A stretch of 64,000 nt of DNA, from the NCBI GenBank assembly GCA_018676675.1, contig JABHEG010000367.1:1-64000 (forward strand). The letters run 5' to 3'. The stretch's first letter is position 1; each line of letters starts with the position of its first letter. This DNA comes from Lentisphaerota bacterium (GTDB lineage Bacteria; Verrucomicrobiota; Lentisphaeria; Oligosphaerales; JABHEG01). The notes beneath the pieces were generated by a model. That model was not told where the DNA came from. It did no database searches and was given only the letters and a program-made list of their open reading frames with translations. The position numbers and the translations under genes are program-made. Shown one piece after another: positions 52,222 through 61,692 of this stretch.

Positions 52222-53742
52222 TCACGCATCGACCATTTTCCGGAATGTCATGTCGGACAGCATGGCACTGAACTTCGTGTAAGCCTGTGTATAGCCTTCG
52301 TCTGAAGTGAAGGGCGGCATGCTTGAGAATCGGCTCACATAGGGGTCCTCGAGTCCCCGAAATGCGTCCTCAATGTCGGCGATGCTGATGCGGCCGACGT
52401 CTTTCCCTGGAACATAGATAGAGGGCTCGTTGGCAACCGCCAGCAGGACGCCGCGCTCGACCAGAACGGAAAGGACATCTTCCTGGAGGCGCACCGGGAT
52501 TGCGTGTTGCTCGCGGAACGCCTCCGCATCCCACTTGTTGTTCCCTTCACAGAATGCCCGGCTCGCCTCGTAGGTGAGCACGACTCCGAGCATCTGGCGG
52601 GCGGCCACCGAGATCTGGTCAACGAGACCTTCGAGGACGTATGTCTTATGGTTTTGAGCGGCGAAACAGACCTCGGCACCAAAAAGGACGATTACCCAGT
52701 TGGCGTACAGCCACACGAGAAAAAGAGGCACAGCGGCGAACGTTCCGTAGATGGCGTTGTACTTGGCCGTTCCCACCTGGGCTTCGATATAGAAGAACTG
52801 GGCGATGTACCACAGGATGCCGCCAACGATTCCCGCAATCAGGGCTGGGAAAAGCTTGACCCGGGTGTTGGGCATAAACAGGTAGAGGAAGGCGAAGGCG
52901 ATGATGATGAAACCAATTCCGGTCATCCGGAGAAGCTCCTGATAGATGAAGAACAGAGGGCCGGACAGTGACTGGACGACCTCAACAACGCGTCCAGAGG
53001 AAAGAGCCGTGTTGACGCTCGTCGCTCCCATTACCAGGACCGGGACAACGATGAGAACACTGAGGTAATCGCTGAATTTGCGGTAGATGGAGCGGGATTC
53101 ATGGATGCCCCAGATCAGGTTGAATGACTGCTCAACCTTTCCTGCAGCCTTGAGCACTGACACAAGAAGGAATAGCAGCCCGACGACCCCGAGTGTTCTG
53201 AAGTTGGTGTTGTCCACGTACGCCAGCAACACTTGGATGACCTTGGCGGCCTGAGGCGGCAATTCACTCAGCTTCGAGCCCTCGATGACTTCGAAAGGGG
53301 AGTTCATATCTATCCCCAGCCCTTCTGGGTCCGGCTGTGTCTGTGGGACCTCGGCGCCAGAGGCCGAGTTGTCGAGGGGAGGTCGAGCGTCTGCCGCAGC
53401 AGTGCTCTGCACTCGGCGGATCCCGATTGTCTCCATCAGCACTTCCTGAGCACCAAAGCCCTTCGACAGTGACAACATCAGCGCCAGGACCGGCACCATG
53501 GACATGAGGGAGATGTAGGTTAGGGCGGAGGCCTGCAAGGCGCAACGGTCCGAGATGAATCCCTTCGTGACGATTGTGCAGATTCGGCACAGCGAGAAGG
53601 CCAGCCGCTTGATCCGCGGGAGCGCCGCCAGATCTCGATCCCAGAGTTGCTGATTCACGAACGCTTTGGCGTCCGTGATCGCTGTCTGGATGGATCGTCG
53701 CACCTTGGCCTTCGGGAGTGGTTTCGCGTCGTTTTCAGGCAT
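52222..53742 (-). CDS. YihY/UPF0761 family integral membrane protein
   Basis: The 506-residue protein has the YihY (ribonuclease BN-like) membrane core: SDRCALQASALTYISLMSMVPVLALM, FNLIWGIHESRSIYRKFSDYLSV, LFPALIAGIVGGILWYIAQF, YNAIYGTFAAVPLFLVWLYANWVIVLFGAEV. About six membrane segments are predicted. An insert of about 60 residues (around 115-170) interrupts the usual first segments, and the C-terminus (about 400-506) carries a winged-helix-like soluble part. The ATG at 53742 has GAGG 9 nt upstream; the frame is open to 53943. The name ribonuclease BN for this family is historical; true function unknown. Confidence 0.85.
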   Translation of the reverse strand: MPENDAKPLPKAKVRRSIQTAITDAKAFVNQQLWDRDLAALPRIKRLAFSLCRICTIVTKGFISDRCALQASALTYISLMSMVPVLALMLSLSKGFGAQEVLMETIGIRRVQSTAAADARPPLDNSASGAEVPQTQPDPEGLGIDMNSPFEVIEGSKLSELPPQAAKVIQVLLAYVDNTNFRTLGVVGLLFLLVSVLKAAGKVEQSFNLIWGIHESRSIYRKFSDYLSVLIVVPVLVMGATSVNTALSSGRVVEVVQSLSGPLFFIYQELLRMTGIGFIIIAFAFLYLFMPNTRVKLFPALIAGIVGGILWYIAQFFYIEAQVGTAKYNAIYGTFAAVPLFLVWLYANWVIVLFGAEVCFAAQNHKTYVLEGLVDQISVAARQMLGVVLTYEASRAFCEGNNKWDAEAFREQHAIPVRLQEDVLSVLVERGVLLAVANEPSIYVPGKDVGRISIADIEDAFRGLEDPYVSRFSSMPPFTSDEGYTQAYTKFSAMLSDMTFRKMVDA

Positions 53743-54098
53743 TGGTGAAGTCCTCTTGAGTAGTCGCTGCATAGGCAGCCCGAGTCTGACAATATACCGG
53801 GAACGGCTCTGCCCTGCCAGCCCAGAGGGCTCTGGTGAGCGATGCCCGGAGTGCTTGGCCTCGACACGGTTTGGGCTGTATGGGCGTTGATTCTCCGGTT
53901 GCGAATCTGACGAGTGGCCAGGTACGGTGCGGCGGCGGAGCACACTGGCGAACGGGGAAATGGAGAGGGGCCGTTTGCTTCACGGGGAGATTCGCAGTAT
54001 TGGTTTCGGTGCGAGCTCTGTCTGGAACGACGGTGACCGGCTCAGCCCACCTCGGGGCGGCCGTGGTCTCCAAAGGGCTCTACGGAGATGCTGTGACG

Positions 54099-54845
54099 AT
54101 GCCTGAATTCCTGACCTCCTGTTCTTCCCGTTCCCGGCTCCGGGCATTGACTCTGGACGTCGGGCACACGCTCCTCTTCCCTGAACCCTCGGTGGGGCAC
54201 ATCTATGCTGATGTGGCCGCTCGGCACGGGGTCCAGATAGCACCCGATGACGCAGGGACGCGGTTCGCCGAGTGCTGGCAGCAGACCCGGTCGGATCACA
54301 CGGGGCTGATTTACGGAACAAGCCACCAGGAGGCCTTGGACTTCTGGCTCAGAGTGGTTGACGCGTGCTTCGCCGGGTGCGCGATTGGGGCTGAAACCGT
54401 TCTCAAAATCCGCGACGATTTGTACTGGGTCTTTGCTCGGGCGTACGTGTGGCGTCTCCACGAGAGCTTCGATGCGCTGCTGGAAGCCTGTGCTCGCCTG
54501 GGGGTCCGAGTTGCCTTTCTCAGCAATTGGGACTTGCGGCTCCGGGATCTTCTGGAAGATATGGGGCTGGCGACGCGCGTGGATGTGGTGGTGATCTCTG
54601 CGGAACATGGGCTTGAGAAGCCCGATCCGCGAATTTTCGAGAAAGCGCTTGCGGAACTGGGCGTGGCCTCCGCAGATGCCATGCATGTGGGCGATACTTG
54701 GGGCGATGACATTGCGGCGGCGGCAGCAGTCGGGATGCGAGCCGCTTGGTTCAACCCGGATGACGACCCGCTTCCTGACCGTCTTGAGGGCGTTCACGTC
54801 ATCCGCGACCTGGCGGATCTGATCCCGTTGCTTGAGAACGCTTGA
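54099..54845 (+). CDS. HAD family hydrolase (HDHD3-like)
   Basis: The 248-residue protein has motif I LTLDVGHTLLF with Asp-x-Gly in place of Asp-x-Asp, motif II FLSNWD, motif III around LEKPDPRIF and motif IV MHVGDTWGDDIAAAAAVG. A helical cap lies between residues of about 30 and 120. Such proteins are phosphatases of the YjjG/HDHD3 kind. The frame is open from 53835. The ATG at 54099 or the GTG at 54093 (with GGAG 5 nt upstream) is likely the true start. Substrate unknown. Confidence 0.85.
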   Translation: MPEFLTSCSSRSRLRALTLDVGHTLLFPEPSVGHIYADVAARHGVQIAPDDAGTRFAECWQQTRSDHTGLIYGTSHQEALDFWLRVVDACFAGCAIGAETVLKIRDDLYWVFARAYVWRLHESFDALLEACARLGVRVAFLSNWDLRLRDLLEDMGLATRVDVVVISAEHGLEKPDPRIFEKALAELGVASADAMHVGDTWGDDIAAAAAVGMRAAWFNPDDDPLPDRLEGVHVIRDLADLIPLLENA

Positions 54846-54987
54846 TGTCGGGGGGAGGGGCATGCCATCAACTGCCGTTCCTGCGAGTGCCCTCGGAGCA
54901 GAGCGAGAGACGGGGAGCAACCGTCGTGAGATTTGATGATCTGGTGGCGTCTCAAGGACGGCCCCAAAACAGCAGGAGATAGGCAGA

Positions 54988-55533
54988 ATGGACAGGCAGA
55001 TCGCGTTTCCGGGTGATCCGGGGTTCGCTTCGTTTTACCCGGGGTCGGTGGTCATGGTGTCGGCAGTGGATGCTGCTGGCAAGGCGGACATCTGCACGGT
55101 TGGTGCGTGGGCGCTGGTGAACGGAGCCCCGCGTCTTTTCGGCATCGCGATGTGCACAACGACCCATGGAGCCAGTTACTGGAAACGCTATACGACCACA
55201 TGCATCGACGAAACGGGGGAGTTTGTCATCAATATCCCTGACCTGTCGCTTCGGGACGCCTGGATGGCCTGTGGCTCTGTTTCACTGGTACGTGAGCCGG
55301 AAGCGGATAAGTTTGCTCTGTCCGGGCTCACGCCGGCCGTAGCCGCTGTGGTGAACGCCCCGTTGATCGCGGAGTGTCCGGTCAGTATTGAGTGTCGGGT
55401 ACATTCCCGACTGGCCTTGCCGACCCACGACTGGATTGTCGGTGAGCCGGTGGCTGTCCATACGGCAGACCGCGTTGCGTCGGGGGATCTGACGCTGACG
55501 TGGGAGAATGCACCGGCTCTGAGCGAGTCATGA
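54988..55533 (+). CDS. Flavin reductase-like FMN-binding domain protein
   Basis: The 181-residue protein has the split-barrel flavin reductase pattern: FYPGSVVMVSAVDAAGKADIC, WALVNGAPRLFGIAMC, TGEFVINIPDLSLRDAWMACG and HDWIVGEPVAVH. It probably binds FMN and reduces it or acts as a flavoprotein. AGGAG lies upstream of the ATG. It ends just before argB with overlapping ATGA at 55530, suggesting co-transcription with argB. Confidence 0.85.
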   Translation: MDRQIAFPGDPGFASFYPGSVVMVSAVDAAGKADICTVGAWALVNGAPRLFGIAMCTTTHGASYWKRYTTTCIDETGEFVINIPDLSLRDAWMACGSVSLVREPEADKFALSGLTPAVAAVVNAPLIAECPVSIECRVHSRLALPTHDWIVGEPVAVHTADRVASGDLTLTWENAPALSES

Positions 55534-55580
55534 CAGGTGGGAGCACACTTCCCCCGGTTACTACGAGGAGAAATGCGAGC

Positions 55581-56453
55581 GTGCAAGAGCTCATAGAGAA
55601 GGCTGCTGTGCTGATTGAGGCGTTGCCTTACATTCAGCAGTTCCGCGACAGTGTTGTCGTGGTGAAGTTCGGCGGCAGTGCGATGGAGAAGGCCGAATGC
55701 ACGCGGAGCGTGATTCGCGATGTCGTTTTCATGGAATGTGCCGGAATGCGGCCGGCTGTTGTGCACGGCGGCGGGAAGGCGATCACTGCGCGCCTCGCCG
55801 AGGAAGGGATCGAGACCCGTTTCGTGAACGGGTTGCGCTATACCTGTTCGGAGACGATCCGAGTGGTCGACGATGTACTGCATAACCAAGTCAACGCCGA
55901 TCTCGTCAGAATGATGAGCGACCTTGACGGTAAACCGCATTCCGTGTCGGGGAAGAACGTGCTTCGCGCTGAACGGGCCACGACAACAGATCGCGAAACG
56001 GGTGAGGAGGAGGACCTCGGTTTTGTGGGCCGGGTTGTGAACGTGGACACGGAACAGCTGAGGTGGATTCTGGGCCGTCGGGAAGTGCCGGTCATCACAC
56101 CGCTTGGACGGGACATGAGTGATCGCGTGTTCAACATCAATGCCGATATGGCAGCGTGTGAAATCGCCGCTGAGATTCAGGCTGACAAGTTGGTTTTCCT
56201 CAGTGACGTGCCCGGTTTGATGCGTGATCCAGACGATCCGGGATCGCTGATCCCGACCGTCCGACGCGGAGAGATTGAGGGGCTCATCGAGGAGGGTGTG
56301 ATCAGTGGCGGGATGGTGCCAAAGGTGCGCAGTGCCGCTGCTGCCCTCGATGCCGGGACGAAAAAGGTCCACATGATCGATGGTCGGGTCCAGCACTCCC
56401 TTCTTCTGGAGATCTTCACCGACCAGGGCATTGGGACGCAGATCATCCCGTAA
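55581..56453 (+). CDS. argB: Acetylglutamate kinase
   Basis: The 290-residue protein has the full ArgB pattern: VVVKFGGSAMEKAE, PAVVHGGGKAITARL, RFVNGLRYTC, VNVDTEQLRWIL, NINADMAACEIAAEIQADKL, VPGLMRDPDDPGSL, IEEGVISGGMVPKV and HMIDGRVQHSLLLEIFTDQGIGTQI. It phosphorylates N-acetyl-L-glutamate in arginine biosynthesis. The GTG start at 55581 has GAGGAG 10 nt upstream; an ATG at 55530, overlapping the stop of the flavin-reductase-like gene, would add 17 residues. Other arg genes are not in the window. Confidence 0.95.
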   Translation: MQELIEKAAVLIEALPYIQQFRDSVVVVKFGGSAMEKAECTRSVIRDVVFMECAGMRPAVVHGGGKAITARLAEEGIETRFVNGLRYTCSETIRVVDDVLHNQVNADLVRMMSDLDGKPHSVSGKNVLRAERATTTDRETGEEEDLGFVGRVVNVDTEQLRWILGRREVPVITPLGRDMSDRVFNINADMAACEIAAEIQADKLVFLSDVPGLMRDPDDPGSLIPTVRRGEIEGLIEEGVISGGMVPKVRSAAAALDAGTKKVHMIDGRVQHSLLLEIFTDQGIGTQIIP

Positions 56454-56543
56454 CGATGGAGCGATACGGTGCTCCCGCGGCATGCCTGGCGTGCCGCTCG
56501 GGGGCCGCCATCGCAGCTTGACAGAACCCCGCGGAACGACGTA

Positions 56544-59042
56544 ATGGCAGATCAACCCGTTCGTGAAAACGAGTTCCTCAGTAGGGAACTGGGTGCGTTT
56601 GCCTGTCTCACCGTTCTGGTTTTGGCGTTCTACGGGCGCCTGCTCTTCGGGCATGTTCTGTACGGTGCCGATTTCCTCACCTTTTGGCTGGAGCAGAAGC
56701 TCTTCATCCGGTCGCAGCTTCTCAACTGGAGTCTTCCTGCGCTGGATCCCTACGTTGCCTGTGGTCGCCCGCTGTTGGGGGAACTCAGGGGTGGAGCTCT
56801 CTACCCGCTGAATGTGCTGTTGCTGCCCGGTGACGACCTCATTGGGGTGCACGTCTTCGTCGTGTGCCACTATGTTTTGGCTGCGTGGATGATGTATGCG
56901 TTCGTCCGCCTTGGATGCGGAGGTCGTTCCTGGAGCGCGGCTTTGGTCGCGTTTGCCTATGCCTGTGGCGGGTACGTCTGGAGCATGGCTGACCACGTCT
57001 CTTTCCTCTCGGCTCCATGGGTTCCTCTGTACTTCCTGGGGCTTGTTCGAGCTGCATCGGGAACACCTACACACCGGAGAGCGGCCGCGGGGGCATGTGT
57101 GGTTGGGGCTGCGCTTCTCTGTTACTGCGGGAATCCCCAGCAGGCCCGCAGCACGTTTCTTTTCGGAGGAGTGCTACTCATGATCGTGACCGTCCGGCTC
57201 GGTCGCCGGCGGGCTTGGTTCGGCGTCCGTCACTTCGCCGAGTTCTATATCGGGACACTTCTTGTTGCCGCCCTTCTGGCTGCCCCCCAATTGGTGCCGT
57301 TCCTCGTTGGAGCGAATGAGGGAGCTGGCGGCGGCAGCGGGGTGATGGGGAGCCCGGTCGGAATGGCGTTCGTTCCACTTCGCCTGGTGGAGTACATCGT
57401 GCCGTTGTTTTTTGGTCCACGCCAGGGGTTTGGTTGCGCCCTCCGCACGTTTTACGGCGGGGCGTTCCCCTGGAGTGAATCCGTCTTCATCGGGATTCCG
57501 TTGTTGGTAGGGATTACCGCCGTCCCGCGTCGGAGCTGGCGTTCGGCGTTGGGAATCTGGCTGGGAACTATGATTGGCCTGGGGGTACTGTTGGCCGTCG
57601 GGGGCTACCTGCCTTTCCATGGGGTGCTTCGGGCGATCGTGCCGGGGATCGTGCTTGGCCCAAATCCAGAAACGTATCTGTTCTGGGTGCATTTCGGGGG
57701 CGTTTCGCTGGGAGGCATCGGGATCGAGGTCGCAGGGCGGAATCCTGCCTGTGCGCGCAGAGCGCTTGCTGTTTCGTCTGTCCTGGTTGGAGGCCTGATT
57801 CTATGTGCCGTTGTCCTCATGTTCGGGTACCTTCCCTGGCGAGAACTCTATGCTGACTTGCTGCGCCGGGGAGGCAGTGCCTGGGAACCGCCGCACTTCC
57901 TGCGTTGGCAACTGATACAGTTGACCGGGAGCTTGTTGGCCGGTGTGACCTGCATTGCGGTGTTCACCGGGCGGGTGAAGCTCCTGAAGACCGGACGCTT
58001 TCCCAAGTTGGCTCTGCTCGTGACCGCAGTTCACCTCCACGTGTTGGGGCTGGGCGTTCGCTGGGCTGTCCCCCGCCGACTTGTTGACACCGTGCCAGCG
58101 GTGAATGAGATCGTGCCGGACGCTGATCCCCGCCAGTTCAGAGTGTTCTCTACAGCAGGGAACAGGATGGGGAACGCCCCCCCGTATGGCGAGGGTGATC
58201 GGTTCGTTACACATTGCCTCGAGCAGTACGCTGGGCTTGCAGGGAACACACCGCCGTTGTTTGGGCTGCGGACGTTGAGTGGTTTCCCAAACGCCTTCGG
58301 CAATGAGGACATGCGGGCGAATTTGGGCGCGGCATTGATGTCGGGGCAGTATGTCGTGGTCCCCGCTGCATCGGTCGGCAGTCTCCCACCGGGGCATCGG
58401 CTTGTTGGTACGGAGGCGGGCGGAGAATACGCCCTTCTGGAGAATCTGAGAGCATTGCCGCGGATCCACACCACGAACCAGCACACGCTCACCGAAGAGG
58501 CGGCCTGCTGGGAAGTGGCGTTGCAGGCGTTGGCGTTGCGGGGGCGCGGCAGCGGGATCCGCGGCGAATCGTTTGGGCCAGACGATGGCTCGACGCCAGC
58601 CGGAGTCGAGCTATACTTCCGACCTCAGACTGACGCGTCTGCGGTTGTTCTCAGTCGGCTCCCGAACCACTACAGAGAAGACATCACGATTCCGCCCCCC
58701 TCACAGGCTCCTGAGATCGTCGAAGATGCTCCGGGGCGTCTGACGGTTCGATGCCCCGGCCCTGTATGGCTGGTTGTGCGGGACTGGTTTCACGTCGGAT
58801 GGGGCGCGACGGTGGCTCAGGGCGGTCCGGTTGAGATCACCCGCGTGGACGGCGGGGTGATGGCGGTCTACCTCCCTGCGGGAATGCAGACCGTCTCGCT
58901 GGTTTACCGTCCTCCCGGGTTGCTCGCCGGGCTGTGCCTGCTGGTTGTGGGGGTTGGTCTGAGCGCCGCGTTTCTATGTTTGCCGCGCGTCCTCTCTCTT
59001 GCCGGGAGATGCGCGACTGATCGAGGATCTGATGCACGATAG
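56544..59042 (+). CDS. YfhO-type polytopic membrane protein
   Basis: The 832-residue protein begins with many membrane segments (about 15-530) containing YGADFLTFWLEQKLFIRSQL and PYVACGRPLLGELRGGALYP. The C-terminal half is soluble (about 560-800) and ends with a final membrane segment. The YfhO family resembles GT-C glycosyltransferases and is linked to teichoic or polysaccharide decoration in Firmicutes. No Asp-x-Asp motif of GT-C type is certain. The ATG at 56544 follows GGAACG; a GTG at 56469 is upstream. It overlaps the helicase gene by 11 nt. Confidence 0.85.
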   Translation: MADQPVRENEFLSRELGAFACLTVLVLAFYGRLLFGHVLYGADFLTFWLEQKLFIRSQLLNWSLPALDPYVACGRPLLGELRGGALYPLNVLLLPGDDLIGVHVFVVCHYVLAAWMMYAFVRLGCGGRSWSAALVAFAYACGGYVWSMADHVSFLSAPWVPLYFLGLVRAASGTPTHRRAAAGACVVGAALLCYCGNPQQARSTFLFGGVLLMIVTVRLGRRRAWFGVRHFAEFYIGTLLVAALLAAPQLVPFLVGANEGAGGGSGVMGSPVGMAFVPLRLVEYIVPLFFGPRQGFGCALRTFYGGAFPWSESVFIGIPLLVGITAVPRRSWRSALGIWLGTMIGLGVLLAVGGYLPFHGVLRAIVPGIVLGPNPETYLFWVHFGGVSLGGIGIEVAGRNPACARRALAVSSVLVGGLILCAVVLMFGYLPWRELYADLLRRGGSAWEPPHFLRWQLIQLTGSLLAGVTCIAVFTGRVKLLKTGRFPKLALLVTAVHLHVLGLGVRWAVPRRLVDTVPAVNEIVPDADPRQFRVFSTAGNRMGNAPPYGEGDRFVTHCLEQYAGLAGNTPPLFGLRTLSGFPNAFGNEDMRANLGAALMSGQYVVVPAASVGSLPPGHRLVGTEAGGEYALLENLRALPRIHTTNQHTLTEEAACWEVALQALALRGRGSGIRGESFGPDDGSTPAGVELYFRPQTDASAVVLSRLPNHYREDITIPPPSQAPEIVEDAPGRLTVRCPGPVWLVVRDWFHVGWGATVAQGGPVEITRVDGGVMAVYLPAGMQTVSLVYRPPGLLAGLCLLVVGVGLSAAFLCLPRVLSLAGRCATDRGSDAR

Positions 59043-61662
59043 CGAACTGGCCAAACTGACCGATTATTTCGACGAAGGGCGGCGCCTGTGGGGGGTGAAC
59101 GCCGAGCTCGTTGTCAGTCGGCAGTTCTATACGCTTTGGGAAGATGGCCACCGCCCCAAGGCGTTCGGGGTCTCGGGGGATGAAATCTCGCTGTTCGGGC
59201 ACAGTTTCACGCTGTCAACCGAGGAAGAGCATACTCGTGTCGCGACCATTGGTTGGGACGATGAGGAGATGTGTGCCGTTTTGGTGATCGAGGGAGAGAG
59301 CTGTGCCCAGCGGTACCGAATGACGTTCGCGGATGGGGAACCGTGCATTGAAGAAGGTCAAGTCACCTTCTTCGAAGACACGGAGCTGACCTTTGGTGAG
59401 CGCCTCGAGGTGATGTATGATGTGATTGCTGCGTTGCGTAGAAGCAATCCCGCTCGAGACGTTCTCACGGTCACAAAGAAGGTCTTCCTTGAAGCCTTGG
59501 AGGAGGTCGCCCCGTGGCATGACGGACGGGCGCGGACCGTGATGCGGCGTCTCTCCATGTCGTTCATTCGGCGGCTGATGCGGAAGGCTGCCGAGGACAT
59601 GGCAGAGGATGAGCTGAGTGATCAGCTCGTGTTGCCGTTGGGGGGCAGTTACGCTTCTGCGGCGGCATCGCAGGCTTCGGCGCAGGTTGCCGCAGACATC
59701 TTGCCCGTCCAGGACCAGCAACCGGCTCCACAGGTGATGCCCCGTCGGACGTTGTGGGCCGTGGAGCAGACGATGCAGTTCCTGGGCGATTCCTGCCGCA
59801 TCAACGCCGAGACTGAACGTGCCTACCTGATTCCGCTTGCCGAGGCCACGATCATTGGTCACACGGAAGAGGGGCATCCTGCCCTCCGAGTTCCCACCGA
59901 CCCGGAGTTGCCGCTGCAGGAAGGTGACCGTCTGGAAGTCATCCAGAAGGGGGAGAAAGACCCCGTCGGTACGCTCTGGATTGACGTTTTCGACGGGCCG
60001 GTCGCTTACGGACATATCGTGTGGCGTGACGCTGACTCCGCATGCGAGTTTGGTGACAATCTGGTTGCCCGTCCCCAGAAGAACCCCGCGCTTTTCATCT
60101 CCAAGTCTCTCGAGGCCTTGCAGCAGGCGCTGTTCTGCGATGACGACGAGGAACAAGTCGGGATGTCAGCTGTGGCATGTATGGTCGGGCTACAGGAAAC
60201 TCCTTTTGTGAGTCCAAGCCTGGAGGGGGCCCCGGCTGAGATGGATACATCTCAGCGGCGGGGGTGGGGGTGTGCGGTTTCCGAGGAGAATCCGGTTGCT
60301 CTGATCCAGGGACCGCCCGGGACCGGGAAGACGCGCGTTCTCGTTGGTGTCCTGAAGACGTTGTGTGAGCGTGGCAAGCGTGTGTTGGTCACGGCTCCCT
60401 CCAACACTGCCGTTGACAACATCTGCCGCCGGGCTCTTCAGGAAGGGCTCCCTATCCTTCGCTTTGGCTGGATGCAGGAACGCATTGCTCCCGATGTTTC
60501 GGAGGCCGCCTGGGTTGAGAACGTCGACCATGTGAGGGCCTTTGCCGAGAAGCGGTCGGCCGTCGGCGGGGGCATCTATGCGGGAACACACGTTGGCCTC
60601 CTGCGGGCGAACATCGTCATGGATGACTATGAGAAGAACGGTCCCTATGACGTGGTTGTCTTTGACGAGGCGGGTATGACCCGAATGGATGAGTTCCTGC
60701 TGTGCTCACGGCTTGCCGGTCGAGCCGTCCTCTTCGGGGATCACCAGCAGTTGCCCCCGTTCCCTCCCACTGAGACGGTTGTCCGGCGGTTGATCGACGA
60801 ATACGGCGTCGTTCCGAGGAGCTACTGGACCACACTGCATCGGAGCGCGTTACAGTGGCTTGTCGAAGAGCGCTCCTTCCCGGTTGTTCTGCTGCAGCGG
60901 TCTTACCGTTGCCAGAACCCACGTCTTATGCGCTCTGCATCCACGCTTTTCTACGATGCCCGTGTCCGAGCCAGCGAAGAGGCGGACTACTACCAGCTTT
61001 CCTACGCGGAACGCCAGCGGCGTTACCCGCCCTCAAGCCTTCGCCTGCTCCGGACCAGTGACCTCCCGGCCGAACTGCGCTGTGAACGCTTGCTCCTGGC
61101 GGCTCGCCGGCCGGGGCTGGAGAACGGGCTGGAAGCTGAGCTTTGCCGGTGGGTCTTCCGGGAGCTGGCCCAGCGTTACTCCATCCATGAAATCACGGTC
61201 ATCGCACCGTATCGTCGACAAGTTCGGCTGTTGCGCAAGATCCTGAGCTGGGAACACATGCAGGATCTGGTCGGTGAGTGTGTTGACGATGAGGAGGCAT
61301 GGTGGCGTTTCCTTCGCTCTCGCATTTCGACCGTTGACAGCTTTCAGGGCGGGGAAAGTGATGCGGTCATCATCTGCTATGTTCGCAGTAACGCGGACGG
61401 ACGGATTGGCTTCGTGGATGACCCGAATCGTGTGAATGTGGCCCACACACGCTGCCGACGTGAAATGACTGTTATTGGCGACTTCGATTGTCTTCGAGAG
61501 TCGACTCGTAATCGGATATTCAAGCGGATGGGCCGGGCTTTTGAGCGCGATGGGGAGGTCATCGATGTCACCCTTGCGGATTTGGAGAGTTGGGGGATTG
61601 ATGGAGACACGATCGTGGCCCAGAACACGGAGGCGACGAAGGGGACGTCCTTCTCGGCGTGA
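59032..61662 (+). CDS. Upf1-like superfamily 1 helicase
   Basis: The 876-residue protein has helicase motifs in order: Walker A IQGPPGTGKT (Lys433), Ia VLVTAPSNTAVDN, Walker B VVVFDEAG (Asp545), III LFGDHQQLPP, IV LQRSYRCQNPRLM, V STVDSFQGGESDAVII and VI NVAHTRCRREMTVIGD. This matches the Upf1/Dna2-type (AAA_11/AAA_12) group, not UvrD. The N-terminal 400 residues are not recognised (first 130 beta-rich, then helical). No nuclease motif was seen. The ATG at 59032 follows GAGG and overlaps the YfhO-type gene. It unwinds DNA or RNA; the role is unknown. Confidence 0.9.
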   Translation: MHDSELAKLTDYFDEGRRLWGVNAELVVSRQFYTLWEDGHRPKAFGVSGDEISLFGHSFTLSTEEEHTRVATIGWDDEEMCAVLVIEGESCAQRYRMTFADGEPCIEEGQVTFFEDTELTFGERLEVMYDVIAALRRSNPARDVLTVTKKVFLEALEEVAPWHDGRARTVMRRLSMSFIRRLMRKAAEDMAEDELSDQLVLPLGGSYASAAASQASAQVAADILPVQDQQPAPQVMPRRTLWAVEQTMQFLGDSCRINAETERAYLIPLAEATIIGHTEEGHPALRVPTDPELPLQEGDRLEVIQKGEKDPVGTLWIDVFDGPVAYGHIVWRDADSACEFGDNLVARPQKNPALFISKSLEALQQALFCDDDEEQVGMSAVACMVGLQETPFVSPSLEGAPAEMDTSQRRGWGCAVSEENPVALIQGPPGTGKTRVLVGVLKTLCERGKRVLVTAPSNTAVDNICRRALQEGLPILRFGWMQERIAPDVSEAAWVENVDHVRAFAEKRSAVGGGIYAGTHVGLLRANIVMDDYEKNGPYDVVVFDEAGMTRMDEFLLCSRLAGRAVLFGDHQQLPPFPPTETVVRRLIDEYGVVPRSYWTTLHRSALQWLVEERSFPVVLLQRSYRCQNPRLMRSASTLFYDARVRASEEADYYQLSYAERQRRYPPSSLRLLRTSDLPAELRCERLLLAARRPGLENGLEAELCRWVFRELAQRYSIHEITVIAPYRRQVRLLRKILSWEHMQDLVGECVDDEEAWWRFLRSRISTVDSFQGGESDAVIICYVRSNADGRIGFVDDPNRVNVAHTRCRREMTVIGDFDCLRESTRNRIFKRMGRAFERDGEVIDVTLADLESWGIDGDTIVAQNTEATKGTSFSA

Positions 61663-61692
61663 GCCCCACAGAATCCCACAGGAAGGCTCCCC

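Noticed and set aside
55188..57074. 628-codon open frame on the minus strand
   Set aside because: It lies opposite the flavin-reductase-like, argB and YfhO-type genes, which have clear motifs. It is His/Arg/Pro-rich with no domain, typical of a high-GC antisense shadow.
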